From contig CAWIWC010000001.1 in the NCBI GenBank assembly GCA_963839745.1, positions 1-64,000 of the forward strand: a stretch of DNA of 64,000 bases. The letters run 5' to 3'. The stretch is from JAIBJN01 sp963839745. GTDB lineage: Bacteria; Actinomycetota; Thermoleophilia; Gaiellales; Gaiellaceae. Below the pieces are notes generated by a model. It made no database searches. It saw only the letters and a list, made by a program, of their open reading frames with translations, and had not been told where the DNA came from. Shown one piece after another: positions 18,590 to 27,156 of this stretch. Each line of letters begins with the position of its first letter. Position 1 is the stretch's first letter. The translations under genes were made by a program, and so were the position numbers.

Positions 18590-21148
18590 GTGGACGTCAT
18601 CGTCTCCCACACCAACACGGACTTCGACGCGCTCGCGGCCATGCTCGCCGCGCGGAGGCTCTATCCGGGCGCCGTCATCGCGCTCTCCGGCTCGCTCAAC
18701 CGCAACGTGCGCGAGTTCTACCGCCTGCACGCGGACGAGCTGGAGATCGTGGACTCCGGGCGTGTCGACCTCGACAGCGTCCGCCGGCTGATCGTGGTCG
18801 AGACGGTGCAGCCGGAGCGCCTCGGGGAGTTCGAGCGCGTCGCCCGCGACCCCGAGGTCGAGGTCGTCGTCTTCGACCATCACTCCGGCGAGACGCCCGA
18901 CTGGGTGAAGCCGGAGAACCTCGTGCTCTCGGACGACGGGGCGCTGACGACGACGATGGTCGGGATCCTCGCCGAGCGCGAGCTCGAGGTCTCGCCGCTC
19001 GAAGCCACCGTCTTCGCGCTCGGCATCCACGAGGACACGGGCTCGCTCGGCTATCCGGGCGTGGCGCTCCGGGACGCGGAGGCGCTGGCGTGGTGCCTGC
19101 GCCACGGGGCGCGCCAGGACATGGTCGCGCAGTACCTGCGCGCGCCGCTCGCCGAGGATGAGCGGGCGCTGCTCGACGCGCTCGTGTCGTCGCTCGAGAG
19201 CCACTCCGTCGGAGGGCTCGAGGTGCTGCTCGCTCCGGTCGTCTGGCCGACGTACGTCGACGGCGTCTCCAACCTCGCCCACAAGATCGTCGACCTTACG
19301 GACGCGCAGGCGCTCGTCTGCCTCGTTGAGATGGACGGAAGGGTCTTCTGCGTCAGCCGCTCGCGCATGCCCGAGCTGGACGCCGCCGTGGTCGCGGGAG
19401 CGCTCGGAGGCGGCGGCCATCCGCAGGCCGCGTCAGCCGTCCATCGCGGCACCCTCGCGGAGGCGCGGCAGCTGATCCTGGATGCGCTCCCCGGCGCTGC
19501 GCGGCCGCTGCCGAGCGCGGCCGAGATCATGTCGCGCCCGGCCCGCTTCGTCGCGCCCGGTGAGACCGTCGCGCAGGCGATGGTGCGGTGCCAGCGGCAC
19601 CGCCAGAGCGGGATCCTCGTCGAGGAGGACGAGCGGCTGGTCGGCCTCGTCACGCGCGAGAACCTCGACCAGGCCATCGGCCACGGGCTCTCGCACGCTC
19701 CGGTGAAGAGCGTCATGAGCTCGGACGTCGTCACGTGCGAGGAGAGCACGCCTCTCCCCGAGCTGACGCGCCTGCTGCGCACGTCGGACGCGGGCCGCGT
19801 CGCCGTCCTGCGCGACGACCGGGTGGTGGGCGTGGTCACCCGCAGCGACCTGCTGCGCGCGCTCGGCGAGCCCACGGCGGAGGAGGCCGCTCCGCCCGGC
19901 CCGGATCTCAGCGCCCAGCTCCTGGCTATTCCCGGGCTCGAGCCGGTCTTCGAGGCAGTCCCGGCCGTCGCCGAGGGGTTCGACGGCGTCTACCTCGTCG
20001 GCGGCGCCGTCCGCGACCTGCTCATGGACGAGCCGAGCTTCGACGTCGACATCGCCGTCGAGGGCGACGGCATCGCATTCGGGCGCGCGCTGGCGCAGGC
20101 ACTCGGCGGCCGCGTCGTCCCGCACGACAAGTTCGGCACCGCGATCGTCCTCTACGACGGAGGCCGGGTCGACGTCGCCACCTCGCGGACCGAGTTCTAC
20201 GACTACCCCGGCGCGCTGCCGGCGGTCGAGCAGGCGTCCATCCGCCAGGACCTCTACCGACGTGACTTCACCATCAACGCGATGGCGGTCTCGCTCAAGG
20301 GCGAGGACTTCGGGCGACTCGTGGACTTCTTCGGCGGGCTGCAGGATCTCGAGGCGAAGGTCATCCGCGTCCTGCACAACCTCTCGTTCATCGACGACCC
20401 GACGCGCCTTTTCCGCGCGATCCGCTACGAGAACCGGTACGGCTTTCGTATGGACGCGCACACGTTTGGGCTGGCGCGCGCATGCATCGAGATGGAGCTT
20501 GTCGGTGAGCTCTCCTCGGCACGGCTGCGCGACGAGCTGCAGGCACTCCTGTCGGAGGCCGAGGTCGGCGACTCGCTCCGGCGGATGGCCGAGCTGCGGC
20601 TCGACCAGGCCATCCATCCCCATCTGGCCGCCGGCGAGGAGGCCGTCGAGCTCGTCGCCGAGCTGGACGCGCTCCGCGAGCGCTACGCGCCCGACGCGCC
20701 CGCCTGGCGGCTGCGGCTCGCCGCTCTCGCTCGACGGCTGCCTCCCGACGAGCTCTACGACTGGTTCGAGCGCCTCAAGCTCCGGCGCCGCGACGGCGAG
20801 CGCATCGCCGACGCCGTCACGGTGGCCGGTCGCCTGCGCGAACGCGTTGCGGAGACAGACGAGCCCGCGAGGCTGCGCGCGGTGGCCGAGCCGCACGACC
20901 CGGACGGCGTCCTCATGGCCCTGGCCGGCGCGGACGAAGCGGCGCGCTCGCGCCTTGTGCGCTATCTCGAGGAGCTCCGGGACGTCCACCTGGAGATCTC
21001 CGGCGGAGACCTGGCCGAGCTCGGGCTGACGGAGTCCCCCCAGGTGGGCGCGATCCTGGAGGAGATCCTGCGCCGGAAGGTGAACGGCGAGCTTGACGGA
21101 CGGGACGCCGAGCTGGCGGCCGCGCGGGAGCTGATCGGGGCTTCGTGA
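18590..21148 (+). CDS. DHH/DHHA1-CBS-CBS-tRNA nucleotidyltransferase fusion
   Basis: About 852 aa with three parts. Residues 1-310: DHH phosphoesterase (SHTNTDFDALAAM, VVVFDHHSGETPDW, GGGGHPQAAS). Residues 310-440: two CBS domains. Residues 450-850: a class II nucleotidyltransferase with YLVGGAVRDLLMDEPSFDVDIAVEGD (catalytic DxD), RRDFTINAMA and a poly(A) polymerase C-terminus. This fused form is known from A-adding tRNA nucleotidyltransferases that work with a separate CC-adding enzyme; the DHH part may process RNA 3' ends or nucleotides. The GTG at 18590 is chosen because TAACCT lies 7 nt upstream. Confidence 0.8.
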   Translation: MDVIVSHTNTDFDALAAMLAARRLYPGAVIALSGSLNRNVREFYRLHADELEIVDSGRVDLDSVRRLIVVETVQPERLGEFERVARDPEVEVVVFDHHSGETPDWVKPENLVLSDDGALTTTMVGILAERELEVSPLEATVFALGIHEDTGSLGYPGVALRDAEALAWCLRHGARQDMVAQYLRAPLAEDERALLDALVSSLESHSVGGLEVLLAPVVWPTYVDGVSNLAHKIVDLTDAQALVCLVEMDGRVFCVSRSRMPELDAAVVAGALGGGGHPQAASAVHRGTLAEARQLILDALPGAARPLPSAAEIMSRPARFVAPGETVAQAMVRCQRHRQSGILVEEDERLVGLVTRENLDQAIGHGLSHAPVKSVMSSDVVTCEESTPLPELTRLLRTSDAGRVAVLRDDRVVGVVTRSDLLRALGEPTAEEAAPPGPDLSAQLLAIPGLEPVFEAVPAVAEGFDGVYLVGGAVRDLLMDEPSFDVDIAVEGDGIAFGRALAQALGGRVVPHDKFGTAIVLYDGGRVDVATSRTEFYDYPGALPAVEQASIRQDLYRRDFTINAMAVSLKGEDFGRLVDFFGGLQDLEAKVIRVLHNLSFIDDPTRLFRAIRYENRYGFRMDAHTFGLARACIEMELVGELSSARLRDELQALLSEAEVGDSLRRMAELRLDQAIHPHLAAGEEAVELVAELDALRERYAPDAPAWRLRLAALARRLPPDELYDWFERLKLRRRDGERIADAVTVAGRLRERVAETDEPARLRAVAEPHDPDGVLMALAGADEAARSRLVRYLEELRDVHLEISGGDLAELGLTESPQVGAILEEILRRKVNGELDGRDAELAAARELIGAS

Positions 21149-21864
21149 TCTTCGAAGCGGACCTCGGGGACCCGTACAGGGTCGTCTTCTCGTCGCGCCT
21201 CGGCGGCGTGAGCGAGGGCCCGTACGAGTCGCTCAACCTCGGGATCCTCACGGACGACGAGCCCGAGCGCGTGGTCGAGAACCGCAAGCGCCTGTGTGGG
21301 TCGGTCGGCGTCGATCCCGAGACCGCGACGATGGCCTGGCAGGCTCACGGTGCGAGGGTGCTGCGGGCCGACGGGCGCGGAATTGTCCGGCCGGGGACGC
21401 CGCTCGAGCGCTGCGACGGGCTCTGGACGGACGAGCGCGAGCGCGGGCTCATGCTTCTCACCGCCGACTGCCTGCCGGTCGGGCTCGCCCGCCCGAACGG
21501 GAGGCCGGGCGTAGCCGCCCTCCACGTGGGCTGGCGCGGACTGCTCGGCGGCATCGTCGAGGCCGGGGTGGAGGCGCTCGGCGGCGGTCCGTTGCGCGCC
21601 GCGATCGGGCCCGGCATCGGCCCCTGCTGCTTCGAGGTCGGCGAGGAGGTCGCCGAGCCGTTCCGCGCGCGCTTCGGCGCAGACATCCTCGTGGGGAAGA
21701 ACCTCGACCTCGTGGAGGCGACCGAGCGAGCCCTGCGGACGGCCGGCTGCGAGTCGGTCGAGCGGGTCGACCTCTGCACGTCCTGCGAGGAGGAGCTGCT
21801 CTTCTCCCACCGCCGCGACCAGGGCGTCACCGGGCGCCAAGGGATCGTTGCCGCTCTCCGCTGA
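21145..21864 (+). CDS. pgeF: Peptidoglycan editing factor / LACC1-type purine nucleoside enzyme PgeF
   Basis: The 239-residue protein has the DUF152/YfiH signatures: TADCLPVGLA with the zinc Cys, AALHVGWRGLLGGIV with the zinc His, and AIGPGIGPCCFEVGEEV. Family members act on purine nucleosides (phosphorylase/deaminase activities) and in E. coli prevent misincorporation of L-Ser in peptidoglycan. The GTG overlaps the previous stop (GTGA), so translation is coupled. It belongs to the usual pgeF-yggS-sepF-yggT-divIVA order of Gram-positive division clusters. Confidence 0.88.
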   Translation: MIFEADLGDPYRVVFSSRLGGVSEGPYESLNLGILTDDEPERVVENRKRLCGSVGVDPETATMAWQAHGARVLRADGRGIVRPGTPLERCDGLWTDERERGLMLLTADCLPVGLARPNGRPGVAALHVGWRGLLGGIVEAGVEALGGGPLRAAIGPGIGPCCFEVGEEVAEPFRARFGADILVGKNLDLVEATERALRTAGCESVERVDLCTSCEEELLFSHRRDQGVTGRQGIVAALR

Positions 21865-22465
21865 CAGCTCGCTGATCGCGTCGAACTACGCCCGCATCCG
21901 CGAGGAAGTCGGGCCGGGCGTGACCGTGGTGGCGGCGACGAAGTACGTCTCGCCCGACGAGATGGCGCTGCTCGCCGAGGCCGGGGTCGAGGTCGTGGGA
22001 GAGAACCGCCTCCAGGACCTCGCGGCCAAGCACGAGCGCTACGGCGAGACCTTCCGCTGGCACTTCATCGGCCACCTCCAGTCGCGCAAGGCCCGCGACG
22101 TCTCCGACCTCTGCGAGCTCTGCCACTCGCTCGCGAGCGACTCCGCTGCGAAGCGCCTGACGGTGCCGGCCCTCGTCGAGGTGAACCTCTCCGGGGAGGA
22201 GTCGAAGTCGGGAGTCCCACCGGAGTCCCTGCCCGCGTTTCTGGACGAGGTGCGCGGGCTCGGCGTCGACGTGCGCGGCCTGATGACGATGCCGCCGCTG
22301 GCCGACGACGCGGAGGCCTCGCGGCCGTATTTCCGTCGGCTGCGCGAGCTCGCGGAGGAGCGCGGTTTCGAGGAGCTTTCCATGGGGACGTCCCAGGACT
22401 ACCGCGTCGCGGCGGAGGAAGGCGCGACCCTGGTTCGGGTGGGATCCGTTCTGTACGGGCGCTAG
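21848..22465 (+). CDS. yggS: YggS/PLPBP-family pyridoxal-phosphate homeostasis protein
   Basis: The 205-residue protein begins from a TTG inside pgeF and contains VVAATKYVSPDEM (PLP lysine), VVGENRLQDLAAK, WHFIGHLQSRKA, MTMPPLADD, and the terminal MGTSQDYRVAAEEGATLVRVGSVLYG. It binds PLP without known catalysis and buffers the cofactor pool. The N-terminus is slightly shorter than usual. The 17-bp overlap with pgeF and the sepF start 15 bp after its stop suggest a polycistronic unit, although sepF also has its own TAGACT box. Confidence 0.88.
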   Translation: MPLSADSSLIASNYARIREEVGPGVTVVAATKYVSPDEMALLAEAGVEVVGENRLQDLAAKHERYGETFRWHFIGHLQSRKARDVSDLCELCHSLASDSAAKRLTVPALVEVNLSGEESKSGVPPESLPAFLDEVRGLGVDVRGLMTMPPLADDAEASRPYFRRLRELAEERGFEELSMGTSQDYRVAAEEGATLVRVGSVLYGR

Positions 22466-22480
22466 ACTCAGTCCGCGTTT

Positions 22481-23032
22481 ATGGGAGTTGGAGATGTCTG
22501 GAGTCGCGCGCTCGTCTACTTCGGCATCGTCGAGGAGGACGAGTACTGGGACGAGGAGGCCTACGCCGCCGAGGAGGAGCTCGAGCGGACGTACGACCGC
22601 GACCGCCAGAACGTGCGCCGGCTCAACCCGCGGACACGCCAGCGCGAGGAGTTCGAGGACTGGTCCGAGCCCGACGCGCAGGCCGGTGCGCAGACCGCGG
22701 TCAAGCGCTCGTCGGGCGGTAACAGACGTCCGCTGGAGGCGGTCGCCGCGGCGTCCGTGAAGGTCCACCTCGTGGTGCCGCGGAGCTTCAACGACGCCCA
22801 GTCGATCGCGGACAAGTTCAAGGACTCCGTGCCCGTGATCGTCAACCTGCAGAGCGCCGACGCCGAGCTCTCGAAGCGGCTGATCGACTTCTCGAGCGGG
22901 CTCACGTACGCGCTCAGCGGGAGCATGCAGCGGGTCGCCGACAAGGTGTTTCTCCTGACGCCGCGCAACGTCGAGGTCTCGGCGGAGGAGCGCGCGCGCC
23001 TGATCGACCACGGCTTCTACAACCAGTCGTAA
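22481..23032 (+). CDS. sepF: Cell division protein SepF
   Basis: The 183-residue protein has a short N-terminal amphipathic segment (VWSRALVYFGIVEE) expected to bind membrane, an acidic linker, and the conserved SepF core (HLVVPRSFNDAQSIADKFKDSVPVIVNL, RLIDFSSGLTYALSGSMQRVADKVFLLTP). SepF tethers FtsZ to the membrane in actinobacteria, which lack FtsA. TAGACT at 22463-22468 is 12 nt before the ATG. The position between yggS and yggT is the classical one. Confidence 0.93.
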   Translation: MGVGDVWSRALVYFGIVEEDEYWDEEAYAAEEELERTYDRDRQNVRRLNPRTRQREEFEDWSEPDAQAGAQTAVKRSSGGNRRPLEAVAAASVKVHLVVPRSFNDAQSIADKFKDSVPVIVNLQSADAELSKRLIDFSSGLTYALSGSMQRVADKVFLLTPRNVEVSAEERARLIDHGFYNQS

Positions 23033-23082
23033 ACCAGTCGCAGCCGACTTCCGGCCGGATCGGGCAGTAGGTTTCCCCGCGA

Positions 23083-23382
23083 ATGGTCTTCGCGGACGCG
23101 ATCTCGACTGCCCGGGGCTTCGTCGAGGCCCTGTACCTCGTCTACCTCATCTGCATCATCGCGTACATCATCGCGTCCTGGATCCCGCTGCCCTACAACA
23201 CGACCCTGAACCGGATCCAGCGCTTCCTCTACGACGTCGTCGATCCGTACCTGCGCCTGTTCCGCCGCTTCATCCCGCAGCTCAACCTCGGCGGCCTGGG
23301 CCTCGATCTCTCGCCGATCGTGGCCATCATCACCCTCACGATCGTCTACCGGCTGATCGACTCAGGCCTCGCCCGCCTGTAA
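23083..23382 (+). CDS. YggT-family membrane protein
   Basis: A 99-residue protein with two transmembrane helices (ALYLVYLICIIAYIIASWI and the C-terminal SPIVAIITLTIVYRLI) and the conserved central segment RIQRFLYDVVDPYLRLFRRFIP. This is the YggT/YlmG fold found in division clusters; the molecular role is not settled, with links to membrane or nucleoid organisation. TAGGTT (23068-23073) lies 9 nt before the ATG. Confidence 0.88.
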   Translation: MVFADAISTARGFVEALYLVYLICIIAYIIASWIPLPYNTTLNRIQRFLYDVVDPYLRLFRRFIPQLNLGGLGLDLSPIVAIITLTIVYRLIDSGLARL

Positions 23383-23424
23383 CGGCGGGGAGGGGTCCGC
23401 CGCCGCGCGGCGAAGCTTTCGGCC

Positions 23425-23913
23425 ATGTCGCTGACCCCTGTCGAAATTCGGCACGTGACACTGCCTCGGCGTCTCGTGGGCTACGAGCGCTCGGGGGTTG
23501 ACCGGCTCCTCTCGGACATCGCCACGAGCTTCGAGGACGTGTGGCGCGACCGCGCCGATCTGCGCGACGAGATCGAGCGTCTCGAGAGCGAGCTCCACCG
23601 TCAGCGGGAGATCGAGGAGGCCCTGCGCAACACGCTGCTCTCGGCCGAGCGGATGGCCGACGAGCTGCGCGCGCGGGCCCACCGCGAGGCCGATCTGATC
23701 GTCGAGGAGGCGCGGGCGAAGGCCCGCGAGATCGCCTCGACGGCGGAGGGCGAGCAGGAGCGGACGCGGGAGGAGATCCGCCGTCTGCGCGCGCTCGAGA
23801 CCGACGTCAGGGCCCAGTTCCGCGGCTTCCTCGCCTCCGCGCTCGACCGCCTCGAGGGCGAGCCCGTCGCCGCCCGCGGCGAGGCCGGGCGCGACCGCCA
23901 CCAGGCCGCCTGA
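23425..23913 (+). CDS. DivIVA-domain coiled-coil protein
   Basis: The 162-residue protein starts with a DivIVA-type membrane-binding motif (SLTPVEIRHVTLPRRLVGYERSGVDRLLSDI) and continues as a long coiled coil (residues 35-130) rich in Glu/Arg heptads, ending in a basic tail. DivIVA proteins mark negatively curved membrane at poles and septa and organise growth zones in actinobacteria. It is small for actinobacterial Wag31 and could be a SepIVA-like paralogue. It lies in the expected position after sepF-yggT. Confidence 0.8.
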   Translation: MSLTPVEIRHVTLPRRLVGYERSGVDRLLSDIATSFEDVWRDRADLRDEIERLESELHRQREIEEALRNTLLSAERMADELRARAHREADLIVEEARAKAREIASTAEGEQERTREEIRRLRALETDVRAQFRGFLASALDRLEGEPVAARGEAGRDRHQAA

Positions 23914-23954
23914 CCAACCGGGAAGGGGCTCGGAGCCCGGGATATACTCGAAGC

Positions 23955-24311
23955 GTGGACACCGAGCGCTTCCGGAAGACCCTGCTCGAAGAGCGCGAGC
24001 GCCTGAGCTCGACGATCGAGCATCTGCACGAGGCGAACTCGAGCTCGTTCGAGGACGAGACGGAGGAGGAGACGTTCGACAATCACCTCGCCGACTCGGC
24101 CACTGCGACGCTCGACCGGGAGATCGACAACACACTCGAGGAGAACGCCGAGAACCTCCTCCGGGCGATCGACCAGGCGCTCGAACGAATCGAGAACGGG
24201 ACCTACGGGAAGTGCGAGCGCTGCGGGCAACAGATTGCCGAAGAGCGGCTCGAAGCAATCCCGCACGCGACAAGGTGCATCGACTGCCAGCGTCTCGTCG
24301 AGAGGGGCTAG
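23955..24311 (+). CDS. TraR/DksA-family C4 zinc-finger protein
   Basis: The 118-residue protein has an N-terminal helical hairpin (FRKTLLEERERLSSTIEHL, DNHLADSATATLDREIDN) and a C-terminal four-Cys zinc finger (YGKCERCGQQI...HATRCIDCQ). Such proteins bind the RNA polymerase secondary channel, or in actinobacteria act as RbpA/CarD-like stress regulators. A TATACT box (23943-23948) ends 6 nt before the GTG, so the mRNA would start at about the initiation codon itself. Confidence 0.82.
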   Translation: MDTERFRKTLLEERERLSSTIEHLHEANSSSFEDETEEETFDNHLADSATATLDREIDNTLEENAENLLRAIDQALERIENGTYGKCERCGQQIAEERLEAIPHATRCIDCQRLVERG

Positions 24312-24379
24312 TCAACCCGTCCACGAGGCTGATCGACGTTCGCGTCGGGTCAGCCACGGACGGCCGTGTGCCGATCTCG

Positions 24380-24889
24380 ATGGTCGAGCGGTCGCTCTCT
24401 GCGACGCCGTTCCACTGGCTCGGTCTCCTCGCGATCGCCTTCTCGGCCGTCGTCGCCGACCAGGTGACGAAGCAGATCGTCGTCAGCACGCTCGACCTCG
24501 GTGACTCCGTGCACGTGGCGGGGCCGCTCGAGATCCGTCACGTAACGAACCCGGGCATCGCGTTCGGGCTCTTCTCGAGCTGGGCCACGGCGGTCACGAT
24601 CCTCACGGCGGTCGCCGTCGGGTGGATGCTCTTCTACTTCGCGCGAGCCGGCGCCCGTCACCCGGTGCTGCCCGTCGCGCTCGGGCTCCTGATCGGCGGC
24701 AGCATCGCCAACCTGATCGACAGGCTGCGGCTCGGGCACGTCACGGACTTCCTCGACCTGCGCTTCTGGCCGGCCTTCAACCTCGCCGACACCTTCATCG
24801 TCGTCGGCGTGACCATCCTGCTCGCGGCCCTCGTCGCCGCCGAGCGCGAGCCCCGACTCCGCCGCACCGCCCCCAAGACCAGCGGATGA
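24380..24889 (+). CDS. lspA: Signal peptidase II (prolipoprotein signal peptidase)
   Basis: The 169-residue integral membrane aspartyl protease removes signal peptides from diacylglyceryl-prolipoproteins. Four hydrophobic helices are visible, with the catalytic aspartates in GGSIANLIDRL and FNLADTFIVVG, plus the VADQVTK motif in the first third. An in-frame GTG at 24368 is an alternative start. Several lipoproteins in the window (11327, 43417) are plausible substrates. It overlaps the next gene by an ATGA junction. Confidence 0.9.
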   Translation: MVERSLSATPFHWLGLLAIAFSAVVADQVTKQIVVSTLDLGDSVHVAGPLEIRHVTNPGIAFGLFSSWATAVTILTAVAVGWMLFYFARAGARHPVLPVALGLLIGGSIANLIDRLRLGHVTDFLDLRFWPAFNLADTFIVVGVTILLAALVAAEREPRLRRTAPKTSG

Positions 24890-25782
24890 AGCTCGTCGTG
24901 CCGCCGGAGGCGGCGGGCGAGCGGCTCGACCGCTTCCTGGCCACGTGCGACGGCGTGGGCTCGCGGGCGGCCGCCGAGCGGCTGGTGGAGCACGGCGCGG
25001 TCTCCGTGGACGGCGGACGGCGCTCGAAGAGCCACCGGCTCGTGGGCGGCGAGGAGCTCGAATTCGAGGTGCCGGAGCGGCGCGAGACGGCACTCGAGCC
25101 CGAGCCGGTGGCCGGACTGCGCGTCGCCTACGAGGACGAGCACCTGCTCGTGGTCGACAAGCCGGCCGGCGTGGTCGTCCACCCCTCGGCGGGCCATGTG
25201 AGCGGGACGCTCGTCCACGGGCTGCTCGCGCAGGCAATCGAGGGCGGGGAGGAGCCCGAGCGGCCGGGGATCGTTCACCGGCTCGACCGCGACACGTCGG
25301 GGCTCCTGGTGGTTGCGCGCTCGGACGACGCGCACCGGCGGCTCCAGGGCCTCCTGCGGCGGCGGAAGCTCGTGCGCGAGTATCTCGCGCTGGTGCGGGG
25401 GCGTCCGCGCTCACGCGCCGGCCGGATCGAGGCGCCGATCGGGCGCGACCGCCGCGATGCGACGCGCGTCTCGCTGGACACGAACGCGCCCAAAGAGGCG
25501 GTCACGGAGTTCGAGCTGGCCGAGCTCCTCGCGGAGCACGCCCTGCTGCGCGTCCGCCTGCAGACGGGAAGGACCCACCAGATCCGTGTCCACCTGGCTG
25601 CCATCGACCTACCCGTTGCCGGCGACCCGGTCTATGGCGTCGACGGCGACCTGGGACTCGACCGTCAGTTCCTGCATGCGGCGAGGCTCGCGTTCCCGCA
25701 TCCCTTCGGGGGCGAGGAAGTGGATGTCGAATCGCCGCTACCGGCGGATCTCGCGGACGCGCTCGAGCAAGCCCGACGCTAG
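24886..25782 (+). CDS. RluD/RluA-family 23S rRNA pseudouridine synthase
   Basis: The 298-residue protein has an N-terminal S4 RNA-binding domain (ERLDRFLATCDGVGSRAAAERLVEHGAVSVDG) and the RluA-type catalytic domain with PGIVHRLDRDTSGLLVVA containing the catalytic Asp, then TGRTHQIRVHLA. It isomerises specific uridines in 23S rRNA. lspA-rluD pairing is common in Gram-positive genomes, and the ATGA overlap indicates coupled translation. The stop overlaps the convergent cupin gene by 4 bp. Confidence 0.9.
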   Translation: MKLVVPPEAAGERLDRFLATCDGVGSRAAAERLVEHGAVSVDGGRRSKSHRLVGGEELEFEVPERRETALEPEPVAGLRVAYEDEHLLVVDKPAGVVVHPSAGHVSGTLVHGLLAQAIEGGEEPERPGIVHRLDRDTSGLLVVARSDDAHRRLQGLLRRRKLVREYLALVRGRPRSRAGRIEAPIGRDRRDATRVSLDTNAPKEAVTEFELAELLAEHALLRVRLQTGRTHQIRVHLAAIDLPVAGDPVYGVDGDLGLDRQFLHAARLAFPHPFGGEEVDVESPLPADLADALEQARR

Positions 25783-26174
25783 TCGGTCCACCAGCCGGGC
25801 TGCATCTCGGCGTCGCCGAGCCCGGTGTTGGGCGCCCCGAAGGCGAGGAACTCCGCGCCGTCCGGGCCGGCCTCGAGGTTCCGCGTCACCTCGGGCGACA
25901 TGCGCACGGCGTCCCACTTGCGGAGCTCGTGCACCTCGCCGTCCAGGTTGAGGCGGGCGGTGCCGTCCACGACGACGTAGACCTCCTCCTGGCGCCCGTG
26001 CGTGTGCCCGAACGGGATGCGGAAGTCCGGCGCGACGCGGAAGTAGCTGACGCCCGATTGCTCGCAGTCGAGCGAGGAGCCGGCGAAGTGCGCCTCGAGC
26101 CCCGGCGCGAGCCCGCCGTCGGGGGCCGCATCCTTCACGTCGTGCTTCAGGTTCTTGATCGTGTACGCAGACAT
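25779..26174 (-). CDS. Single-domain cupin protein
   Basis: The 131-residue protein is one cupin barrel: FGHTHGRQEEVYVVVDGTARLNLDG supplies the His/His/Glu ligands of motif 1. The second motif is weaker, lacking the usual final His (KWDAVRMSPEVTRNLEAGPDG). The function may be small-molecule binding rather than catalysis. The start is the ATG at 26174; the longer frame upstream runs into the GGDEF gene. Confidence 0.7.
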   Translation of the reverse strand: MSAYTIKNLKHDVKDAAPDGGLAPGLEAHFAGSSLDCEQSGVSYFRVAPDFRIPFGHTHGRQEEVYVVVDGTARLNLDGEVHELRKWDAVRMSPEVTRNLEAGPDGAEFLAFGAPNTGLGDAEMQPGWWTD

Positions 26175-26215
26175 ACCGCTGTCCTGCCCGCGCCGGCGCG
26201 GCCCAAAACGGCGCG

Positions 26216-27007
26216 CTAGGCGGCTCGGGCGACCTTGTCGGAGTAGAGGCGGCGATCGGCGGCGGCCACGAGCTGCTCGGCCGCCGTGCCCTCGTCCGGA
26301 AGCTGCGCGGAGCCGACGCTCACCGCCAGCCCGCCGGGAAGACAGGCGCGCAGCCGCTCGACGACGGCGTCCACGTCGCCCGGCCGGGCCTCGAGCAGGA
26401 GCGCCGCGAACTCGTCGCCGCCGACGCGCCCCGCGACGTCGGTTTCGCGCACGGCGCCGGCCAGGGCGGAAGCGAAGGCCCGTAGCAGCCGGTCCCCTTC
26501 CTGGTGCCCCAGACGGTCGTTCGTCTCCTTGAAGTGGTCGAGGTCGAAGAGCACGAGCGCGAGCCGGCCACGGTAACGGCGGGCTCGGGAGACCTCGGCA
26601 ATGAGCTGTGTGTGGAACGCGCCGTGGTTGAGGAGTCCGGTGAGCGGGTCGCGCCTTGCGCAGTCGGCGAGCTCGGCCGTGACGCGGTCGACGTAGGCGA
26701 GGATGCAGCGATCGACGACGGCCCGCGCGTTGGCCTCGCCGTGGCGCTCGAGCACCCGCGCGACCGTGAGCAGCTCGGCCGTGACCTCGGCCGGCGCGAG
26801 CCCGAGACTCTCGCGCTCGCGCGCGAAGTCGGCCGCCAGCTCGCGGGCGTCGTCGCCCTCGTCCAGGGCGGCGATGAACGACGGCAGGGAGCCCAGCTGC
26901 CCCAGGCGCCCGAGCCGTTCGAGAGACGGAACCACGCCTGCCGCAAGCGCCTCGTCGACGCATTCGACGGCGAGGTCCCACGCCGGCAGTCTTACGACCC
27001 CCTGCAC
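26216..27007 (-). CDS. GGDEF-domain diguanylate cyclase
   Basis: The 263-residue protein has an N-terminal helical domain (residues 1-110, resembling RsbR/DUF-type helical sensors, not identified) and a C-terminal GGDEF domain beginning RDPLTGLLNHGAF, with FDLDHFKETND and the intact catalytic VGGDEFAALL. A product-inhibition I-site RETD lies five residues before GGDEF. It therefore probably makes cyclic di-GMP from two GTP and is feedback controlled. No membrane segment is seen. It is divergent from rpsB. Confidence 0.85.
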   Translation of the reverse strand: MQGVVRLPAWDLAVECVDEALAAGVVPSLERLGRLGQLGSLPSFIAALDEGDDARELAADFARERESLGLAPAEVTAELLTVARVLERHGEANARAVVDRCILAYVDRVTAELADCARRDPLTGLLNHGAFHTQLIAEVSRARRYRGRLALVLFDLDHFKETNDRLGHQEGDRLLRAFASALAGAVRETDVAGRVGGDEFAALLLEARPGDVDAVVERLRACLPGGLAVSVGSAQLPDEGTAAEQLVAAADRRLYSDKVARAA

Positions 27008-27034
27008 GCGCTCCAGCGTAGGGAATGCGTCGGC

Positions 27035-27156
27035 TAGAATGGCTCGAGTTTCTGCACCCGACCCGGCGGAACACGCGGGTGGCGGTGCCGGGCTTCGTGC
27101 CTGGTTCCATCAGCTCCCGCCGGCTTCAGATCCACAAGAACCGAGGAGGAATTCAC
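27035..27156 (+). promoter_or_regulatory. rpsB promoter and leader
   Basis: A TAGAAT -10-like box (27035-27040) precedes a leader of about 110 nt with G/C-rich pairing potential (around 27078-27110). It ends in a near-perfect AGGAGG (27144-27149), 7 nt before the GTG of rpsB. The long leader contrasts with the leaderless genes nearby and could hold S2-dependent autoregulation, as known for rpsB in other bacteria. The exact start site is inferred. Confidence 0.45.
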
